64,000 nucleotides of DNA from Ruminococcus sp. (GCA_017534835.1 JAFXVT010000022.1:1-64000), one strand, 5' to 3'. Counted from the first letter of the stretch, positions 52,301-58,554 are shown. The notes: a model not told the origin generated them from the letters alone. Translations and numbers: made by a program.

Positions 52301-54128
52301 TTCAGTAACTGGAGGTCAGGTTTATGGATCAGGCAGTGATGTCGTAACAGATCAAACGGCACCTGGCGGTATAGTATCTAAGCTGTACTTAAATCGTTTT
52401 GTTGATTTGACAGGAAATGAGACCTTTACATCAACGCAACTCAATGATTACTTTGACATTACACTTGCGACATCAAATGCAACGGACGGAAAGTTCATCG
52501 CATGTTCCAATCAGACGAATCATACTGATGCAACGGTTTGTGGAATATATAATGGCACAAAAATCTGGCTGAAACCGAAAACAGATGAAACTTCCGGCAG
52601 CTTTTACAACATCAGCACCATGACGTATAAATCCACAGCACCTACCATAGTAAACGGCTCTAAAACATATCTTAAGGAAGATTATTATGTAACAATATTC
52701 ACGAAAAATGATGGTAATTTGTATCACTGGAATATCGTTGCACCAAATGATCTTGGCGAAAGCCAATATCCTTCGCTTTATTCCAGATTGGATAATCAGA
52801 GAACACAGCAATCTACACAGATCGTAACAGGCGACTTGTTTGTTATTACGGATGATGCACTGACTACCGAAATTTACGAAGGCAGTAACGGAAGTTATGT
52901 AGCTAAGAATGCAAATGATGTGGATATCGCATCGCGTATTACCGTGGATGTAACAAACAAAATCGGAATGACAGAGCAAATGTTTAAAAATAAATCGTTC
53001 CTTGGTAATTCATCGGTACATATTTTTCAGACATTCCTGCTTTCCATGAATAAACAGACAGGAATCGATGAGTCCAGCAGAGGTATTGAAGCAAAGCCGG
53101 CTGTGGAAATGAATGAGTATACGGTTGGATCTTATAATGTTCTTACGGATACTGCCAACAGCTACTATTCTCGCTATCAGAGTACAATACCGCGATATGA
53201 TTCCAATTACATCTACCTTGAAAACGGCAAGGATCTTCGTCAAATGCTCTACAATTCAAATTCCAGCGTTTCTGATTTTGAAGATGCAATAGGAATTACG
53301 ATCCATGCCAACCTCTATTTGACCTATTCAAATACCGGTGACATCGGCAACCAGTATCCTCAACGTGAAGAAGCCCAATTGAATGACAACACAATCGGTA
53401 CATGGATAGGTTGTAATTCGAGCATTGCGTCTACTGAAGCAGCGGCAATAGCAAGTAAAACAACGGAGTACATAGCAGAATCGTCGAATACTCGTAATCT
53501 TTATTACAGCAGTTCTTCTTCCACAGCAAGTTTACTGTACAGTTCTGATGATTTTGACGGAAAGTATTCAGGTGGTAATCTATATGATCAGTTGGGTATT
53601 AACGCAAAAGACCTTCCGAGTACAGTTACAAACAACTTATGTTACATGAATACAGTAGCTGTTTATGATGTTTCAAAACTGATGAGTATCATCGATGATT
53701 CGGATGGCGTAGAATTGACATTCAGACTTGTCAGAAAAGATGCAAATGGAAAGTATACACAAGATCTTGATATTGCTGATTATTTGACACCCCCAACATT
53801 TAAAACGCTGACTGTAACGTCAGATACAAGTAGCAATAGCAAAATATACACCTACAGATTTGCTAAAGCAGATTTAACAAGTGTATACAATGGAGGTGTG
53901 TATACAATTCCTATTGACTTCACTGTAAAAACCAACTTCTCAGGTGCAGATCTTGCGGATCACTATTATTCCAATTATAAGGTGATTGTGAGCGCTAGCC
54001 TATATGAAATGCAAGAAATCGAGGTGGATGGCACAACTGAAACAAAACCTGTTCAAATGAGTGGAACCAATGCAGATGATCATATCATCTACACTAATGC
54101 TAAGATTGATGCTGACGCATTCGATTAA
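43341..54128 (+). CDS. Giant 3,595-residue GLUG-repeat surface protein
   Basis: A secreted protein of 3,595 residues. The Sec-type signal peptide has a long basic start and probably ends near ITAKA-ADDW (about residue 54). From about residue 270 to 2,470 some two dozen Gly-Gly motifs of GLUG type (SGGIFGYL, AGGIAGYN, GGLLGKS, GGAVGYI, GGLAGYS, AGGIVGFV) recur at irregular spacing between Thr/Ser/Asn-rich beta strands, suggesting a right-handed beta-helix rod. The last 1,100 residues are non-repetitive beta-rich modules. No LPxTG motif, membrane helix or dockerin ends the protein, so anchoring must use the partner subunits. A GGGGG-type site precedes the ATG, 19 nt after the third subunit gene. 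Likely an adhesin or fibre tip. Confidence 0.88.
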   Translation: MKKQNNNLPIPSKWRKRTAAVVTAAVMVFTNTPINPLYEKMNDWLSSISITAKAADDWVIDTHIYPINSASDLSRYSVAYHEYPTNHAHDTLEINFTGETASLEDYTITPFYSIGETEPFRGTITVNDNSLNYINIDKAFFDQIGEEAVIKADSSGSNAIIISRSAVSTDPIFAKKVVAAESDAATSGADLGWSVNTKTYLDNGNPVSSNVDSLIGEIEDGCKVKVSFTDERCMNVVSSENVGYICGTLGERATLEIGNVSSSGITVSTSGSGKHAGAIVGEMGEGSTLKLPYDMASFPVTSVTASGNDSYAGGIAGYNKGGTITYTTPDEGASDETTYTVDQTISGKAGSGGIFGYYEPALTSGAATLNYDDINVNCSVNGTGSSGGLFGVLCNNNGSITMTDSTGDADHIKVDNTKDSIANFGGLIGYYSASSLSNTLTIDSGCTSKPSQSGKSTNYGGAIGAVASASYVRLNGFSTTAAGAANFGGAVGNADGAFIDVNGLTVSANEFTGGGVVNALGNGVLRMQGTIDLSGAKSKSGQIVNTRNAGFVFAEAGWVLKRSTSAAGVDDIASWGEVVRFQSSGLTKASVLTHSDGDHYVTLLDAVTTMSSASDFARTALNIQHNNNTITDTSAVLRFTTPNTSSTLLSSNLSLGSSFSLTGTGIQGLTRDDDTQSYSAIFNGGGNTLTLTIGENYGERSGSAVAADAAGCGKIYKHTNVGLFGKVNDATIKNVTLAGNIYVCSAATQSVGAAAAENAGGFTAYGVTVNTAMHHSGSSQLLMGGLLGKSTSGNITIGGSGNIENLTVPKACSINANITGSNSGASTCIGGAVGYIGTGNFTAAITKVTVKGTIEDTSEKAKQQLGGLVAYIVEGSGARSLTVNDVTIYDLSITGNVSNGGSLGGFLGYAWYDTNVTLGNTAAVTVQQITTDKTLLTAGTASNVDMAGLVYAGTGQWTIGTVAVPYIKTSAKSVRSFGMIVNKGWHNTGDGAAIYLVLPNMLTYTLGASGTPLSKISNFSGFTDTTVFDELVAYSAFYDEEDGERTSKVLENGQGIVSIRTRGAKNANNEDTNNTSIVNNVMKQNTCNTYQNQVTGVNMGNPNTRYYYDLDLLLAKASANLNSADKLMLWSLNKYAHSSLTGTGKPFANNPFSNNAIAPSTGQTFDMDGYSYYPVDVSGATIKGTFKLYNKEIEDGESASVSPTDSYVRTTLNQTGSPFTTTPYTQHHLMQNGIFLNANDAIVINGVLTLQGTIGADTYSNTGSGALICGMLQGYLDSNGNPVNASLMSEDIKDDNGDVTTDCEIVLDGIKVHNIGNRESTVYAPLLVNRIDSYSEVSLEDVYVKNSSSYGTTDVVAASSLIGDAGTSTESCNINLTFHEIKLDGRKESIPETAGNAALTEAYGTSLSIFTKATLLNKYQYYTGSSGKYTYKLSEDWGTDNTGNRFVTYGKEVGYDNSTENSEWGNKEQRYLAEAGSTDNPYYTHPDGKPTSSSTKYGSFDNFLPYVATAYDGNTKHELKVNHGKTTITGCGTYNDPYLITDGQQLADIATIISGNHDSAIVCMPNDTADFTAKWHGSGGHQNYIYNNGTYSRADNQKTNIATDNIVQYLCSAYYKINEDIELPADFVGLGCNGTSNQAFRGVIVGNNKPTITNLSPNPLILNSNGSVVKDVTIKVSNSGITTVDVASASTTFGVNKNLEAYGAVIGKIHGGDNIIDNVGVTFDTGTTISVAGKRTPVGGYVGVETAGALIFRNMTTNKNGLTSAVCNLVSDDNYLYVNPIIGRVINAYAVTETAGYHPFEDTTRTGYSAANAVTMKNGTKNYSITDIVKESTTNGQTTSYPMLQIGAYNAVSGASSTTNKTTVTFPNAQSVFILSCLIQDGLTSNSSATYGNGNTNIKSYNDNNYKTTHVSQYRGIGLMAKVNGEDTIITDKAAYGTANATAKADYDLAITDSYVVVNPTAKNNQVTSKTITPYLVKNYVDSTNQNIIYCLTNTGTVCDIGFTGTAGTWYLPDGFRGLGSVAFGSNENQSKQMTLSVNKVSGLIGSNVVNLDLNMNLKHYDYSFDNYRPYGNGGFGLFNTIRHNRVDQLPSGVTIPTNLEERTNDDYKIMYLDISGKINYDVVHNSGNMEYTRFNVLGITSGTSVGTNYLHTGGLAGYSGFASNENLNVEHIGIDGLEVNGFKTSGGIFGYLKMADSSDHLATISNINTDDLTVTTKLYAGGIVGFVEQIGITIDGVTITDPDIRTYFIGNDYENGTAGIVGCVKNTANNRPITVSNVTIGSLTATVNSMIGRDPSVPLYKTNAAYNRIAAAGVVGESNTNSSTYYSSLSSNEKYSLILNRCHVYNVNFYGNRVAGILAHDGNGESNRSNSTIKISNVEVKSNLNSVIEGLTSVNNHKNRGCGGIAGYIKISTNKYAHFDHCTVDGYSFISYNDTAGLCANLQDQGSAKVQNVRLSNLKFESSYNGGLFAYLKVATTGYNIQMNNLQFKKYSSQNYIDDSLGYLIGKNAGVNVSISGFSRQIPEAITDGYSVPERMTGTNKNTNSEYYYGTSGYVIFADYKGASSTEQENDWSVHSYNLPTADEDTGEITDIAKKKLNEFNTFSPVYKAVNNESPNVAISSQDYVILPKTVEVNGVTRFITDKDGNTITYKDYYNIAQNFPFVTSSPFMNIGVQSVDSTNENRKHMQFLTGDGVSSLDYEHSAANKILDDLQLSTKPKNYYNKVTLNAEDLDSLLTEKSSTFQTVMSTQYPADLKTLGINFPVLIVDNTNGSYLDTFLNGYLQTLTNTNYIFSANDQSSIYNLRIAKCEYNSENKNFDVTYKSNLNDTPAADGVSLYTKNGNFTFDINHVDSGKVQFTLIDVEFYNPGTTAEVAYHLYVPLYVSQMLKFDFQVSSKSGSNYKLSEYTSDRGNSTLENAGTPITIEARYVYQRDESEWQQAAENGESLLRSIPKTWSISDQANHHGFPKDTKMVLIDPNNGNKAYYSSVTGGQVYGSGSDVVTDQTAPGGIVSKLYLNRFVDLTGNETFTSTQLNDYFDITLATSNATDGKFIACSNQTNHTDATVCGIYNGTKIWLKPKTDETSGSFYNISTMTYKSTAPTIVNGSKTYLKEDYYVTIFTKNDGNLYHWNIVAPNDLGESQYPSLYSRLDNQRTQQSTQIVTGDLFVITDDALTTEIYEGSNGSYVAKNANDVDIASRITVDVTNKIGMTEQMFKNKSFLGNSSVHIFQTFLLSMNKQTGIDESSRGIEAKPAVEMNEYTVGSYNVLTDTANSYYSRYQSTIPRYDSNYIYLENGKDLRQMLYNSNSSVSDFEDAIGITIHANLYLTYSNTGDIGNQYPQREEAQLNDNTIGTWIGCNSSIASTEAAAIASKTTEYIAESSNTRNLYYSSSSSTASLLYSSDDFDGKYSGGNLYDQLGINAKDLPSTVTNNLCYMNTVAVYDVSKLMSIIDDSDGVELTFRLVRKDANGKYTQDLDIADYLTPPTFKTLTVTSDTSSNSKIYTYRFAKADLTSVYNGGVYTIPIDFTVKTNFSGADLADHYYSNYKVIVSASLYEMQEIEVDGTTETKPVQMSGTNADDHIIYTNAKIDADAFD

Positions 54129-54146
54129 GACATAACCCACAAAAAT

Positions 54147-54193
54147 AGCGGCTCCAGGAAGTCCTCAACAACTTCCAAGGAGCCGCTGTTTCT
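54147..54193 (+). terminator. Terminator of the giant surface-protein operon
   Basis: AGCGGCTCC (54147-54155) pairs with GGAGCCGCT (54179-54187) around an inner GGAAGT/ACTTCC stem, followed by GTTTCTTT. Confidence 0.85.
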
Positions 54194-54368
54194 TTGCTGC
54201 TGTTGCTTTAACGATTAAAACCACTATGCATTAAATTGTGAGTGCATAGACAATAAGTGCCAAATAAAGTAAACGTCAAATATAACATGTCTTCCCGAAA
54301 ACAGTTCCAAAGTGTATAAAAGAGTTTAATCAAGTCCATAGACTTAATTAGACATAGGAGGAACGATA

Positions 54369-54641
54369 ATGGGAGCAAAAAAATCTACAGCGATCACAAC
54401 AGTGAAACAAGAATTGCATCCGCGTGAATGGAGTGAGCAGATAAAAGCTCAGACGAAAACCGACCTGCGGCTTATGCTCAAGACTATATCCGATGAACTG
54501 GAAAATTACGATGACAGTATTATAAGATACAATGAAACAGCAGTCAGAAAGGTAGTCGAGTGCGTAAAGGTCGTGTCAAAAACGGAAATTGAGATTACGT
54601 TCAAAGGCGGATTTGATATGACAGTCGAGGTCGAGAAGTGA
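54369..54641 (+). CDS. Serine-recombinase-like C-terminal fragment protein
   Basis: A 90-residue protein. The C-terminal half (IIRYNETAVRKVVECVKVVSKTEIEITFKGG) looks like the terminal segment of large serine recombinases of gut mobile elements, where a coiled coil leads into the V-V-x-V-x-x-K...I-x-F-K-x-G strand pair. The resolvase and zinc-ribbon domains are absent, so it is either a remnant or a small accessory gene of the recombinase. A genuine AGGAGG site before its ATG favours a translated gene. It lies at the right edge of the A+T-rich island. Confidence 0.6.
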   Translation: MGAKKSTAITTVKQELHPREWSEQIKAQTKTDLRLMLKTISDELENYDDSIIRYNETAVRKVVECVKVVSKTEIEITFKGGFDMTVEVEK

Positions 54642-54802
54642 AACGCCGCTCAGAATGCGATTTAAGGCGCAGACCGTTTTCAGGGTGTGGTGAATACCAA
54701 ATAGATGACGGAGCGGCAAATTCAAGTGTTTCTGAGCGTCTGGGAGAACAAATCCGAGAGATAAAACGAAACAACTTGTGGTGCTATTCCACAAGTTGTT
54801 AA
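54638..54802 (+). CDS. Translationally coupled 54-residue ORF
   Basis: A GTG start overlaps the stop of the recombinase-like gene (GTGA), with GAGG 7 nt upstream. The product is basic and Cys-containing (MKRRSECDLRRRPFSGCGEY, then RLGEQIREIKRNN). It may be a remnant of the same mobile element. Its stop falls in the terminator stem that follows. Family unknown. Confidence 0.45.
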   Translation: MKRRSECDLRRRPFSGCGEYQIDDGAANSSVSERLGEQIREIKRNNLWCYSTSC

Positions 54803-54806
54803 TTTT
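54770..54806 (+). terminator. Terminator of recombinase-like unit
   Basis: A perfect 12-bp inverted repeat (54770-54781 with 54789-54800) with a 7-nt loop, followed by AATTTT. Confidence 0.8.
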
Positions 54807-54879
54807 CTGATAACTCTTCCAGAAAGAGCAAAAAAATAAAGCCTATGTGGCTGAAAATCGGGAATTTTTATGCGGTCAT

Positions 54880-55062
54880 CTAAAAGGTGTGTGAGTCAAT
54901 CGTAGAAAAAATCAGCATTATAATACTAAGAATGAGCATTGCGCTTACTTTAACGAGCGACTTTTTCTGATTACGTTTCCTTTCGGCAAGTTCACCGGTC
55001 GCCTGACTGCTCGGAGAAGCAGACTGCGGCAGTTCGCCGATAGGATATTTTTTTTCATTCAT
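54880..55062 (-). CDS. Small C-tail-anchored membrane protein
   Basis: A 60-residue protein. A polar N-terminal half (Ser/Glu/Lys-rich, ending KRKRNQKKS-like basic cluster) is followed by a C-terminal membrane helix (about 38-54, VSAMLILSIIMLIFSTI). ATG at 55062 is chosen because AGGAGG lies 8 nt upstream; the GTG in frame at 55071 overlaps that site. No family recognised. It lies downstream of the right promoter repeat and may be its target. Confidence 0.6.
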   Translation of the reverse strand: MNEKKYPIGELPQSASPSSQATGELAERKRNQKKSLVKVSAMLILSIIMLIFSTIDSHTF

Positions 55063-55079
55063 CTGCTTCACCTCCTGAG

Positions 55080-55360
55080 TTCCCGGAATCTGTTGCCGAT
55101 TGATCCGTCACATCTTTGGCATCGGTATGAGCCATCGCGTGACAATTTTTTAGAAATACCGTATTTTCGGTGTTTATACGGTCACCTGTTTTAGTGAGGG
55201 TGGAAACGTCGACAGAGCTGCCGGAAGTGCCGCCGTGAGGAAGGAGAATGCGATAAGCTCTGCTTTCTGTCGCTTTTGGGTTTTATGGATCTGCCGAAGG
55301 CTTTCATCTTCCCCCGCCCTTCCTGCGAGTGGGCAGAGCTGCCTCATAAACGCATATTTA
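55080..55360 (-). other. Leader region with overlapping open frames
   Basis: Downstream of the right promoter repeat on the minus strand, three frames are open over much of this stretch (one of 63 codons from 55365, one of 38 codons starting M-K-A-F-G-R-S, and one running into the AGGAGG of the small membrane gene). None has a convincing ribosome binding site at its start. I read it as a structured or conserved 5' leader of about 280 nt rather than a protein gene. Confidence 0.35.
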
Positions 55361-55531
55361 CCCAACTATATTATATCATTTTTATATGCCCTTTTCAATA
55401 CACATAATTGCTAATTCCGCCGTTTACCATTTGTAGTGTTTGTGCAATAAAAATCTCGGTATCAACAAATAATTCCCGAAATTGCGTTATTTTTCAAATA
55501 CATTATGTATATTTTTAGTGCACTATAACTA
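55332..55531 (-). repeat. Promoter-bearing repeat, right inverted copy
   Basis: Reverse-complement relative of 40090-40290, aligned over about 200 bp with the core around the promoter best conserved. It points into the island, so the two copies face each other across 15 kb. Confidence 0.8.
55370..55398 (-). promoter_or_regulatory. Promoter in right repeat copy
   Basis: TTGAAA (55393-55398) and TATAAT (55370-55375) on the minus strand, 17-nt spacer, same sequence context as the promoter at 40222-40250. Confidence 0.85.
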
Positions 55532-55579
55532 TTGATATAGTTTCGGATCTTGCTATCGCATTAGTATCCGGACTAAACA

Positions 55580-55611
55580 AAGGTGCCCTCTCTGAAAAGA
55601 GAGGGCACCTT
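55580..55611. terminator. Terminator of SipW-type secreted protein gene
   Basis: A perfect 14-bp stem (55580-55593 with 55598-55611) closed by a GAAA tetraloop; minus-strand reading continues into TTTGTTTAG, past the stop at 55666. Confidence 0.85.
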
Positions 55612-55665
55612 ATAAGGAGAATCTGAGAAACTATATTATCGGAGGAAACAATTGGCACTTAATTA

Positions 55666-56640
55666 TCAGCTGATCGCTACGCCGGTGTCTGATGCCGCAG
55701 TTTCGAGAGTAACGAGCTTGAATTCAAGGTTTACAGTAAGCTCGTCAAGTGTAGCTGTGATATTATCAGACTTGCAGTTAGCGTCTTCGCCCTCGTACCA
55801 CATATAAACGTATACGGGAGTTCCGTCCTGCTTAACGCCGGGAAGTGAAGTAAGAGCCGTAGCAACGGTCATCGGAGCATCATGTGTGCTTGCGGAACTG
55901 TCGGTCGCAGTCGTTGCAGACGATGCAGCGTTGACATAATACGTAGGAGTTGCGCCGGAGATAGGAGCGAAAATATAGAATTTACCGCCGATCTCGATGC
56001 CGACTCTCAATGCTTTATTGAGCTCGGTAGATGTCGTGTTCCCTGCAACATTGACAACAGAAATGTTGACGTTCTGGTTTCCTACCGCTTTGCCTAAAGC
56101 AGTTGTTCCCTCTGTGGAAGTCTTGAGATAGTAGGTGTACTTCAGATAATACTTAGCATCACCAGTTGAATAACCGCTTGTTCCATCTGTATCAGAATAA
56201 TAAACCTGCTTGAGTCCGTTCGCTCCTGAAGCAGCAGCCTGGAGCTCATTTGCTGTCAGGCTAAGAGTTGTATATCCGTCCGCCTTGAGCGCACTTGCTC
56301 CATCTTCGGTGGCAGCTGCCGCATTGTTAGCGGTCTTACTTGTTGCATGATACCATGCACGGCTGTTAGCCGTGGAAGTGGGATACAGAGCTACCTTTGC
56401 ACCGGCAGCTTCTGCTGTTGTATTTGCAGAATCGTCCCATACGCCGGAGGCATCAGCAACTTCTGAGATAAGGAGTCCGCCCTCAGCCTTTGCCTGTACC
56501 GCGAGATTCTGGACTGTAACTTCCTTGTTCATAGTGAACCAGGCATAGGTCGATGTGCCGAGCATAGAAGCTGAAACAGCAAGCATAGCGGCAGCCGAAA
56601 CTATCTTCATGGTCGGGTTTTTCTTGTTAGTTTTTCTCAT
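55666..56640 (-). CDS. SipW-type secreted surface protein
   Basis: A 324-residue secreted protein with a classic SipW-dependent signal: basic start RKTNKKN, hydrophobic core, then GTSTYAWFTMNKEVTV and the following VQAKAEGGLLIS block that typifies this family in Ruminococcus. The mature part is Ala/Thr/Ser-rich with TasA/camelysin-like strands (YYLKYTYYLKT, VYMWYEGEDANCKSDNI). The last motif parallels VIWLEGNDPDCLDNI in the SipW-operon protein at 37.9 kb, so both share the same fold. The start at 56640 is set by AAAGG at 9 nt. Monocistronic, with host-like base composition, outside the island. Confidence 0.88.
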   Translation of the reverse strand: MRKTNKKNPTMKIVSAAAMLAVSASMLGTSTYAWFTMNKEVTVQNLAVQAKAEGGLLISEVADASGVWDDSANTTAEAAGAKVALYPTSTANSRAWYHATSKTANNAAAATEDGASALKADGYTTLSLTANELQAAASGANGLKQVYYSDTDGTSGYSTGDAKYYLKYTYYLKTSTEGTTALGKAVGNQNVNISVVNVAGNTTSTELNKALRVGIEIGGKFYIFAPISGATPTYYVNAASSATTATDSSASTHDAPMTVATALTSLPGVKQDGTPVYVYMWYEGEDANCKSDNITATLDELTVNLEFKLVTLETAASDTGVAIS

Positions 56641-56723
56641 AATCATTATCCTTTCATTGTGAATTTCGGCATTTAGCTGCCGAGCCGCTGTCAAATGAGA
56701 CCAGTGGTGTATCTGTTGATTAT

Positions 56724-56752
56724 ATTATATCCTCAGGCGGTCGTTTTGTCAA
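56724..56752 (-). promoter_or_regulatory. Promoter of SipW-type secreted protein gene
   Basis: TTGACA (56747-56752) and TATAAT (56724-56729) on the minus strand, 17-nt spacer. A CGGCA/TGCCG hairpin lies in the roughly 75-nt leader. The stretch from 56753 to 57002 holds no recognisable gene. Confidence 0.85.
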
Positions 56753-57002
56753 GGAAAATCCGCTATATTCCGTGAAATTCGGCAGCAAGCACTAATTGGA
56801 GACCGAGTTTTTATGCATTTTACCAAATGTAATATAGAGGTATTTTACAAGGTGTTATCGCAGCCGAAAATATACGCATTGTAGATTCGGCTGTTTGCTA
56901 CTCCCGGTATTTTTACTGATCTTTAATACAGATGCGATGCATTATTCTTTAAGAAACGCGAATAACCTTCAACGCATACAGCCGCAGCGCTGATGAATAA
57001 AC

Positions 57003-57036
57003 AAAGAGCAGGCGTTCCTGAACAGGGAGCGCCTGC
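57003..57036 (-). terminator. Terminator of CPBP-XRE operon
   Basis: GCAGGCG (57008-57014) pairs with CGCCTGC (57030-57036), followed on the minus strand by TCTTTGTTTATT. Confidence 0.75.
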
Positions 57037-57041
57037 GTATT

Positions 57042-57437
57042 TCATTTTGTCAAACCGTTAATGGCAGCATATACGACAAATGATATTGCATCTATTGCAA
57101 GAATGATACCAAAGACAATAAGGGCTATCTTTGTGCCTTTCCTGACTTTTTTCTTATTATCATCGGTCAGGACGTGTTTCTTGATATCGCTGTAAAGCTC
57201 AGACTTTACAGGCACCTGCTCAACGGGTGCAGGCTCGGGAGATTTGTCCAGCACCAGTTCATCAAGAGAAATGCCGAACAGGTCGCTCATAGCGACAAGC
57301 TTCTCCATATCAGGCGTAGAATCGCCGACCTCCCACTTCGAGACAGTCTGACGCGAGACATTCAGACGATTAGCAAGCTCCTCTTGAGAAAATCCCTTTT
57401 GCTTACGCAGTTCGTAAAGTTTATTGTTAAATTCCAT
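57042..57437 (-). CDS. Membrane-anchored XRE-family regulator
   Basis: A 131-residue protein with an N-terminal Cro/C1-type helix-turn-helix (about 5-60, FSQEELANRLNVSRQTVSKWEVG) and a C-terminal membrane helix (about 104-126). A membrane-tethered XRE protein of this kind may sense envelope conditions. It starts 3 nt after the CPBP protease gene in the same operon, so it may regulate that gene or be regulated by its cleavage; both are speculation. Confidence 0.88.
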   Translation of the reverse strand: MEFNNKLYELRKQKGFSQEELANRLNVSRQTVSKWEVGDSTPDMEKLVAMSDLFGISLDELVLDKSPEPAPVEQVPVKSELYSDIKKHVLTDDNKKKVRKGTKIALIVFGIILAIDAISFVVYAAINGLTK

Positions 57438-57440
57438 ATT

Positions 57441-58364
57441 TCATGCCTGCCTTTCTGCGTTATTCTTTTTATATATTTGCCACAGCAGTACAGCTGCCGC
57501 AGCTATGACAATATCAGCGATAACGCTTGCTTCTATGCCGTAATTTCCGCCGTTGAGTAGATTTTCGCCGACGCTTTTCATGTTGATGAGCGCAGTTGAA
57601 GCTCCCTCACTGCCGCTGAGGTTGAGTCCGAGAACACAACTCAGACAGAAATTCCACACGGAATGAAGTCCGCAGGCAGCCCATATACTTCCGGTGCGGA
57701 GCGTAATGAATGAGAACACGCACGAGATAACAACTAAGCAGAGCAGTCCTGAAAAAACGTACTGCGGCTCAAATTCGCGGAGTGTACTCCAATGCGGATA
57801 AATAAAAGCAAGGGTGCTTGCCGCAACAGCGACAGGAAGCGGTACTCTGTCCCTGAGCGAACAGAGAACAAGTCCTCTGCACAGGAACTCCTCGGCTGAC
57901 CCCTGAATAATAAACCCGCCGAGCATCAGTAATATCATTAAGACGTCAGGGGCAGCGAACAAGCCGTCAAATCTGATACTACCCGTGAGAGCGATAGCAG
58001 CAACGCAGACAGCCAGCAGTCCCACGCCTATGAGAGCACCGATAAGCCAGCCTCCGATGTGCTTAGTCACACCCATTTCTGAAAGCTTCTTTCTTTCTAT
58101 AAGTTTCCAGCAAAGGATGGTTACGCCTATAATAACTATCATGCCATAGTATTTGAGCAAATTCATAACGCTGTCACTGAACATTTCGCCTTGCATAAAG
58201 TTTTTTCCGCAGGCGAGCATCACACCGATAACAGCTCCCTCTGCAAGCATCAAGCCCATCCAGTAGCATATAATGAACATCAGCAGCTTTTTCACTATGA
58301 GTATCAAAGCGGGCATTTCTGTTCTGTTGTTGAACGGGCTTATGTTTTTGATAAATTCTTTCAT
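57441..58364 (-). CDS. CPBP-family intramembrane metalloprotease
   Basis: A 307-residue multi-pass membrane protein, second CPBP member in the window. The motifs are EEFLCR, a Phe-Ile-Tyr-Pro-His version of the second (FIYPH) and HSVWNF. The C-terminal region (GGNYGIEASVI) matches GGDFGIEGSIF of the protein at 23.7 kb, so the two are paralogs. The start at 58364 has AGGAGG at 9 nt; the longer TTG-started frame (58481) is less likely. It is followed immediately by the XRE regulator, a gene pair reminiscent of immunity/regulator modules. Substrate unknown. Confidence 0.88.
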   Translation of the reverse strand: MKEFIKNISPFNNRTEMPALILIVKKLLMFIICYWMGLMLAEGAVIGVMLACGKNFMQGEMFSDSVMNLLKYYGMIVIIGVTILCWKLIERKKLSEMGVTKHIGGWLIGALIGVGLLAVCVAAIALTGSIRFDGLFAAPDVLMILLMLGGFIIQGSAEEFLCRGLVLCSLRDRVPLPVAVAASTLAFIYPHWSTLREFEPQYVFSGLLCLVVISCVFSFITLRTGSIWAACGLHSVWNFCLSCVLGLNLSGSEGASTALINMKSVGENLLNGGNYGIEASVIADIVIAAAAVLLWQIYKKNNAERQA

Positions 58365-58554
58365 AGATGAATTCCTCCTTCTATCGCTCGGCAATAGTTT
58401 TTCCTGATGAATCCATCGTACCATTTCTGTCCGCGAAAGTCTACCAACCGCGCTTGGAAATCCGTCAACGGGCGTTAACAATCACGTTAATCTCCGTTGC
58501 ATTGGCTATTTATAGCCGAATTCTCAGCTGCGTCCATAAAGTGCTGCTGAATAC

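Noticed and set aside
55174..55365. 63-codon minus-strand ORF after the right promoter repeat
   Set aside because: No ribosome binding site is visible and two other frames are equally open in the same stretch, so a leader or RNA is the safer reading.
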